This document shows positions 59,261 to 64,000 of a DNA stretch of 64,000 nt, in pieces. The translations under genes and the position numbers were made by a program. The notes below the pieces were generated by a model. It was not told the origin of the DNA. It saw only the letters and a list, made by a program, of their open reading frames with translations, and did not search any database. The DNA is from JAGNHN01 sp964590645 (lineage in GTDB: Bacteria; Bacteroidota; Bacteroidia; Bacteroidales; JAGNHN01): positions 13,798-77,797 of the forward strand of contig CAZPYJ010000019.1 in NCBI GenBank assembly GCA_964590645.1. Reading direction: 5' to 3'. Every line of letters starts with the position of its first letter. The first letter of the stretch is position 1.

Positions 59261-61081
59261 ATGTGGTTCTGGAAAGTCATCGGAAAACTAATCCGCCCTT
59301 ACAGCGGCTATGTCCTGCTCACCATCATCAGCAGTTTCCTTTCCATTGTTTTCAGTTTGTTTTCCTTCACGATGATCATTCCATTTTTAGACCTGCTTTT
59401 TCAGGACGAGTTGAGGGTGGAAAGCCGGCCGGAGCTCATCGCCGATCCGGAGGTGCTGAATGCCTTCTTTCGTTTTTACCTCAGCCAGCTTATTGATATT
59501 TACGGGAAAGCGGGTGCTTTGTGGAAAGTATCCCTGGTGGTGGTGACCTTGTTCTTTCTGAAAAACCTTTTCCGTTTTCTGGCCAATTACTTTATGGCGC
59601 CACTCAGGGCCAAAGTACTGCGGAATCTGAGGAAACATTTGTATGAGAAGATCACGGCCCTGCCACTCTCTTTTTATGGCAAGGGCAAGGCCGGGGATAT
59701 GCTTTCCCGTATCTCTTCCGATGTACAGGAAGTGGAATGGTCGGTGATGAGTTTTCTGATAATGCTCTTTCGCCAGCCGATGGCGTTGATCATTTTTCTG
59801 GGCGCCCTGATCATTATCAGCCCTGAGCTCACCCTCTTTGCCCTGATACTCATTCCATTGGCGGGCCTGCTTGTGAGCCAGACCACCCGATGGCTGAATA
59901 AACTGGCTGTCAAAGGGCAGGAACAGATGAGCGGACTGGTAAGCATCCTTGAGGAAAGCCTGGGGGGCATACGCATCATCAAGGCTTTCAATGCCATTGA
60001 TCATAGTGATGCGCGCTTTCGTTCACAAAATCAAGAATATACCAACTTGCTCACCCGGGTTTACCGTCGCCGCGACCTTGGGGTCCCCTTATCTGAGACA
60101 TTGAGTATCCTGGCGATGGTGAGTGTCATCTGGTTCGGTGGGCGACAGGTGCTCGACCCGGCCCATCCTTTGCAGGCCAATATGTTTCTGTTGTACCTGA
60201 CTATTTTTTCCCAGGTCATTCCCCCCGCTAAATCATTGATCTCCGCCTATTATTATATTCAGAAAGGTTCCGCCTCGATGGAAAGGATACAGGAGGTGCT
60301 TGATGCCACCGACTGCATCCCTGAACAGTCCAATGCATACCCTATCAAGGAGTTCAGGTCAGCTTTGGAGATTGAAGGGCTATATTTTTCGTATGATGCA
60401 GAAGCAGTATTGGAAAATATCCACCTTCAAATCAAAAAAGGCGAATCCCTGGCCATTGTCGGTCCATCCGGAAGTGGCAAATCGACCTTGCTGAACCTGC
60501 TTCCCCGCTTCTATGACCCACAACAGGGAGGGATAAAAATTGACGGGACGGACATTCGTCATTTGCGTTTGTCAGATTTGCGAAACCTGATGGGCCTGGT
60601 TAGTCAGGATACCATACTGTTCAATGCCAGTGTGATGGAGAATATCCGCTTTGGTTTGAACGAAGCCGGGGATGAAGAGGTACGCGAGGCCGCCCGACTT
60701 GCCCAGGCAGAAGCCTTCATCCTGGCTCTTCCCGAAGGCTTTGACACCCATATCGGCGACAGGGGATTGAAACTGAGCGGGGGACAGAAGCAACGCCTGG
60801 CCCTGGCGCGTGCCATCCTGCGCAATCCACCCATCCTCTTGCTGGACGAAGCAACTTCGGCCCTCGATAATCAATCGGAAAGGGAAGTACAGGATGCCCT
60901 TCAATCTGTAATGCGCGAGCGGACCAGCATTGTGGTGGCGCATCGTTTGTCCACCATTCGTCAGACCGACCGCATTCTGGTGATGGAATCGGGACGCATC
61001 AGGGAAGAAGGAAAGCACGCGGAACTGATGGAAAAGAAAGGGCTGTATTATCGCTTGTGGATGATGCAGCACGAAGAATAG
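59261..61081 (+). CDS. msbA: MsbA-like ABC exporter
   Basis: A 606-residue protein fusing a six-helix ABC transmembrane domain (about 15-310) with an ATPase (about 360-600). Walker A is GPSGSGKSTLLN, signature LSGGQKQRLALARAI, Walker B LLLDEATSALD, and the H-loop VVAHRLST. MsbA flips lipid A-core across the inner membrane; this could equally be another lipid or peptide exporter, but it is the best guess for a Gram-negative chromosome. The ATG at 59261 is used because it lies just after the promoter box. Confidence 0.9.
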   Translation: MWFWKVIGKLIRPYSGYVLLTIISSFLSIVFSLFSFTMIIPFLDLLFQDELRVESRPELIADPEVLNAFFRFYLSQLIDIYGKAGALWKVSLVVVTLFFLKNLFRFLANYFMAPLRAKVLRNLRKHLYEKITALPLSFYGKGKAGDMLSRISSDVQEVEWSVMSFLIMLFRQPMALIIFLGALIIISPELTLFALILIPLAGLLVSQTTRWLNKLAVKGQEQMSGLVSILEESLGGIRIIKAFNAIDHSDARFRSQNQEYTNLLTRVYRRRDLGVPLSETLSILAMVSVIWFGGRQVLDPAHPLQANMFLLYLTIFSQVIPPAKSLISAYYYIQKGSASMERIQEVLDATDCIPEQSNAYPIKEFRSALEIEGLYFSYDAEAVLENIHLQIKKGESLAIVGPSGSGKSTLLNLLPRFYDPQQGGIKIDGTDIRHLRLSDLRNLMGLVSQDTILFNASVMENIRFGLNEAGDEEVREAARLAQAEAFILALPEGFDTHIGDRGLKLSGGQKQRLALARAILRNPPILLLDEATSALDNQSEREVQDALQSVMRERTSIVVAHRLSTIRQTDRILVMESGRIREEGKHAELMEKKGLYYRLWMMQHEE

Positions 61082-61128
61082 TTTCGCCATCCGCATACAA
61101 GCTTCACGATTATTCCGAATTTTGCAGG

Positions 61129-62328
61129 ATGAGAATGACGAAGGAAGTGCTTCAGGAAAGATCACGCCATTATTTGCCCCGCCTGATTGAATGGCGGAGG
61201 CATTTGCATATGCACCCTGAGCTTTCTGAGGAAGAAAAAGAAACGGCGGCTTTTGTCCAGGAGGTCCTCCACGAACAGGGAATCCCCTTTCAGGCCGGCA
61301 TCGGCGGATACGGTGTGGTAGGCCTGATAGAAGGGAAAAACCCGGGAAAGGCCTGCCTTGCTTTGCGTGCCGATATGGACGCCCTGCCAATACAGGAAAG
61401 CAGCGTTCATTCCTATATTTCCCGTAATCCCGGAGTGATGCACGCCTGCGGCCACGATGCCCATACTGCCGCTCTGCTTGGTGCAGCCTGTTTGCTCCAG
61501 GAGCAAAGGGATCATTTTGAAGGCTGCATCAAACTGATCTTCCAGCCTTCCGAAGAAAAATATCCCGGGGGCGCCATTCAGATGATCCGCGAAGGGGTTT
61601 TGGAAAATCCCAGGCCGGCATTGATCCTCGGGCAGCATGTGCTGCCTGTCCTCGCCTCTGGCAAAGTGGGATTCAAGGGGGGGATATTTATGGCCTCCGC
61701 CGACGAGATTCACATCATCGTGGAAGGGAAAGGCGGACACGGGGCCACACCCGAGCTTGTCACTGACCCGCTCATCACCGCAGCCCATATCCTGCTGGGC
61801 CTGCAGCATATTGTCAGTCGAAAAGCTTCCCCTGCCATCCCCACCGTAATCAGTTTTGGCCGACTGATTGCCGATGGCCAAACCAACATCATTCCGGATA
61901 AAGTGGAAATGCACGGCATCCTCCGCACAATGGATGAAAGCTGGAGGAAGGAGGCGCAGGGGATGATCAGAGATACAGCGGAGCATATCGCCCGGGCAAT
62001 GGGGGCAGGATGCAGCGTGGACATCAAGCCCGGCTATCCCTTTCTGGTCAATGATGAGAAACTGACCCGGCAGGCAATGGATTGGGCCAGCGACTATCTG
62101 GGTAATGAGGGTGTGGAAGAACTGGCAGTCAGGATGACAGCCGAGGATTTTGCTTATTATGCGCAGGAAATCCCTGCCTGTTTTTACCGTCTGGGAATAA
62201 GGAATGAAGAGAAAGGCATTATTGCAAATCTGCATACCCCGGATTTTGATATCGACGAAGAAGCCCTGGAAATCGGAGCCGGACTGATGGCCTGGCTAGC
62301 CATCAGTGCCCTGGATAGTCTTATCTGA
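61129..62328 (+). CDS. M20-family amidohydrolase (N-acyl amino acid hydrolase type)
   Basis: A 399-residue metallohydrolase. It has RHLHMHPELSEEE, LRADMDALPIQE, MHACGHDAHTAALLGAA, FQPSEEKYPGG and the metal ligand segment RMTAEDFAYYAQ and NLHTPDFDIDEEAL. The family hydrolyses N-acetyl amino acids, hippurate, IAA conjugates and similar. No signal peptide is seen. It begins 47 bases after the MsbA-like gene. Confidence 0.92.
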   Translation: MRMTKEVLQERSRHYLPRLIEWRRHLHMHPELSEEEKETAAFVQEVLHEQGIPFQAGIGGYGVVGLIEGKNPGKACLALRADMDALPIQESSVHSYISRNPGVMHACGHDAHTAALLGAACLLQEQRDHFEGCIKLIFQPSEEKYPGGAIQMIREGVLENPRPALILGQHVLPVLASGKVGFKGGIFMASADEIHIIVEGKGGHGATPELVTDPLITAAHILLGLQHIVSRKASPAIPTVISFGRLIADGQTNIIPDKVEMHGILRTMDESWRKEAQGMIRDTAEHIARAMGAGCSVDIKPGYPFLVNDEKLTRQAMDWASDYLGNEGVEELAVRMTAEDFAYYAQEIPACFYRLGIRNEEKGIIANLHTPDFDIDEEALEIGAGLMAWLAISALDSLI

Positions 62329-62369
62329 AATACCCCTATCTTCGTATTACCCGTTTAAAAACTCAAATA

Positions 62370-62843
62370 ATGAAAAAAATCATCCTAACACTATTTTTTG
62401 CCCTCGGGCTCAGTTTTCTCCTCACCGCGCAGGATTATCAAACTGCAGTAGGTGTGCGTGGCGGACTGGCGAACGGAATCACCGTTAAGCATTTTCTCAC
62501 CTCCAATGCAGCTGTGGAAGGCATCCTGACCTCGCGTTGGGAAGGCTTTATGATTACTGGTTTGTATGAAATTCACAAACCATTGAATGCCGCAGGTTTT
62601 CATTGGTATTATGGCCCCGGAGCCCATCTTGGTTTCTTTGGCGGGTATAACAATCATCCCTGGTTTGACGACAATAAGGACTATGTTGTGATCGGAGTGG
62701 ATTTTGTGCTCGGCCTGGAATATGTATTTGAAGAGGTGCCCATTTCACTCAGCCTCGACTGGAAGCCCGGGTTTAATCTGACCGGGCACAGTGGTTTATG
62801 GGGCGACGACGGAGGGTTGGCCATCCGCTATACATTCAAGTAG
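62370..62843 (+). CDS. Small outer membrane beta-barrel protein
   Basis: A 157-residue protein with signal peptide MKKIILTLFFALGLSFLLTA then short alternating beta strands (VGVRGGLANGITVKHFL, GPGAHLGFFGGY, VIGVDFVLGLEYVF, LSLDWKPGFNLTG) ending in IRYTFK, a typical barrel end with an aromatic penultimate residue. It fits an OmpW/OmpX-sized 8-strand barrel of unknown role. The next gene starts immediately after its stop codon (TAGATG), so they are co-transcribed. Confidence 0.8.
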   Translation: MKKIILTLFFALGLSFLLTAQDYQTAVGVRGGLANGITVKHFLTSNAAVEGILTSRWEGFMITGLYEIHKPLNAAGFHWYYGPGAHLGFFGGYNNHPWFDDNKDYVVIGVDFVLGLEYVFEEVPISLSLDWKPGFNLTGHSGLWGDDGGLAIRYTFK

Positions 62844-63881
62844 ATGCTCGTTGGGGGCAAGGCATACCATTCTGTATGGATGGAGGGCCTTGAGGTCTGT
62901 ATGATCGACCAGACCCGTCTGCCCTTTGCGTTTGTGGAGGTGCGCTACAGTGATTATCGGGAGGTGGTGCACGCCATTAAAACGATGGTCACGCGTGGGG
63001 CCGGTGCCATCGGGGCCGCCGCGGGTTTTGCAATGGCGCAGGCAGCCTTCGCAGCCCGGAAGACAGAAAACTATGAAACAGCCCTGCAAGCGGCCAGAGA
63101 AGAGATTGCCTCAGCCCGCCCCACCGCCAGGGATCTTTTCGACAGTCTCGCACAGGTACACAAAGTGGCCTTGCAAAGTCCGGAAGCCGCCCTGGAAAAA
63201 GCCATACAGCTTGCTGATGCCAATGCGGAGGCAGGAAGATTGATCGGGCAGCACGGCAAGAAACTCCTCCGTGAAGGAATGGGTGTGCTGACCCATTGCA
63301 ATGCGGGATGGCTCGCCCTGGTGGATTACGGCAGCGCCTTGTCGCCCCTCTATGCCGCCCATACCGACGGCATCCGCTTCCGGGTGTATGCCGGGGAAAC
63401 CCGGCCCCGTTCACAGGGTGGAAGACTGACCGCCTGGGAACTGGGACAGGCCGGGATGGATTACCGGGTCATCCCCGACAATGCCAGCGCCTGGCTGATG
63501 CATCAGGGAAAAATTGACCTGTTGATCACCGGTGCCGACCGCATCGCTGCCAATGGCGATACCGCCAATAAGATCGGCACCCTTGAAAAAGCCATCATCG
63601 CCCGGCATTACAGCATCCCTTTTTATGTGGCTGCCCCGTCTTCCACTTTTGACTTCGACTGTAAGGATGGCAGCAGCATTGTTATTGAAGAAAGAAATGA
63701 AGACGAAGTGACCCATCAGTCGGGACCGGATGAGAGTGGGCAGATAAGGAAAGTTCGGGTGATTGCGCCTGGCACCGGGGTGGAGAATCCGGCATTTGAT
63801 GTAACGCCGCGCAGTTTAATCACCGGATATATTACGGAGAAAGGAATGTTCAAATCTCTTCCTTTTGAAGAGAAGCGCTAA
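62844..63881 (+). CDS. mtnA: S-methyl-5-thioribose-1-phosphate isomerase
   Basis: A 345-residue enzyme of the eIF2B-like family with RGAGAIGAAAGFAMA, LTHCNAGWLA (catalytic Cys152), ETRPRSQGGRLTAWEL and ITGADRIAANGDTANKIGT (Asp232), and a C terminus GTGVENPAFDVTPRSLITGYITEKG. It converts methylthioribose 1-phosphate to methylthioribulose 1-phosphate in methionine salvage. It directly follows the small barrel gene. The aminotransferase/omega-amidase pair near 18 kb would act at the end of the same route. Confidence 0.96.
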   Translation: MLVGGKAYHSVWMEGLEVCMIDQTRLPFAFVEVRYSDYREVVHAIKTMVTRGAGAIGAAAGFAMAQAAFAARKTENYETALQAAREEIASARPTARDLFDSLAQVHKVALQSPEAALEKAIQLADANAEAGRLIGQHGKKLLREGMGVLTHCNAGWLALVDYGSALSPLYAAHTDGIRFRVYAGETRPRSQGGRLTAWELGQAGMDYRVIPDNASAWLMHQGKIDLLITGADRIAANGDTANKIGTLEKAIIARHYSIPFYVAAPSSTFDFDCKDGSSIVIEERNEDEVTHQSGPDESGQIRKVRVIAPGTGVENPAFDVTPRSLITGYITEKGMFKSLPFEEKR

Positions 63882-63966
63882 GGAGGCGGGCCTTTTAAGT
63901 AATAATTCAGAATTCATAAGGAATAAGTCATAGGGATTGGGAAGAAGGGAAATTGTGGTGAGTTTG

Positions 63967-63988
63967 CCCTTCGACAGGCTCAGGAACC
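63967..63988 (+). repeat. REP-like half-element near the window end
   Basis: CCCTTCGACAGGCTCAGGA followed by ACC; it matches the left arm of the palindrome at 43250 without the inserted hairpin. Its right arm, if any, lies at or beyond the window edge. Confidence 0.55.
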
Positions 63989-64000
63989 GGATGAGGATGA

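Noticed and set aside
61162..62235. Long open frame antisense to the M20 amidohydrolase gene
   Set aside because: No domain features and fully shadowed by a strongly supported gene.
1..64000. tRNA, rRNA, CRISPR array, transposase, integrase and phage genes
   Set aside because: None was seen on either strand; every substantial frame has a chromosomal housekeeping or surface-protein assignment.

Overview
The window is about 64 kb of chromosome from an uncultured-type Bacteroidota (I would place it near Saprospiria/Sphingobacteriia-like lineages, but the genus cannot be read from the sequence). The evidence is: many secreted proteins ending in type IX secretion (T9SS) sorting domains, a PorG-like T9SS component, the typical Bacteroidota uppS-bamA-ompH-ompH operon, and repeated promoter -7 boxes of the Bacteroidota form TAnnTTTG (often TACCTTTG) shortly upstream of start codons. 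Gene density is high, there are no rRNA or tRNA genes, no CRISPR array, no transposase and no integrase, so this is core chromosome with a few accessory surface-protein genes.

Layout. 1-710: 3' end of a long-chain flavodoxin gene and a spacer between two convergent terminators. 709-9313 (minus): envelope operon CBS protein > single-POTRA Omp85-like protein > NAD kinase > PorG > UppS > BamA > two Skp/OmpH chaperones. 9385-12160 (plus): pdxJ > leucine-rich-repeat protein > alpha/beta hydrolase. 12169-13961 (minus): isoaspartyl peptidase and TauE/SafE exporter. 14047-17368 (minus): pgk > free-Met-sulfoxide reductase > MntP-like protein > secreted endonuclease I. 17488-23677 (plus): methionine-type aminotransferase and omega-amidase, then TrkA/TrkH potassium uptake and a MATE exporter. 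23766-36101: T9SS client proteins (one CHU_C type, two large tandem paralogues of sorting type A) with an aldo/keto reductase and an aspartokinase between. 36270-42990: PPi-type phosphofructokinase and a 2-hydroxyacid dehydrogenase (minus), then RND-family exporter, rmlA and a polyprenyl diphosphate synthase (plus). 42991-43820: a noncoding, repeat-rich stretch. 43821-52771 (minus): gingipain-like C25 protease, LolC/E-type permease, rbfA, dus, rnc, fabF, acpP. 52937-63881: purN (plus), a CUB/P-domain/CHU_C surface protein, iron alcohol dehydrogenase and mnmA (minus), then MsbA-like ABC exporter, M20 amidohydrolase, a small outer-membrane protein and mtnA (plus).

How it fits together. The strongest theme is the outer membrane: BamA, Skp, PorG, UppS, MsbA-like and LolC/E-like proteins build the envelope, while six T9SS clients (endonuclease, C25 protease, two CHU_C proteins, two dockerin/cohesin-like giants) are its cargo. 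A second theme is sulfur amino acid metabolism (aminotransferase plus omega-amidase, fRMsr, mtnA, aspartokinase). I found no clear undescribed defence or mobile system. The most interesting items are the extra Omp85-like gene and LRR gene set into otherwise conserved operons, the tandem giant paralogues that carry both cohesin-like and dockerin-like segments, a promoter-terminator-promoter arrangement ahead of the RND gene, several probable leaderless promoters, and interspersed repeat modules in the 42991-43820 gap that recur elsewhere in the window.
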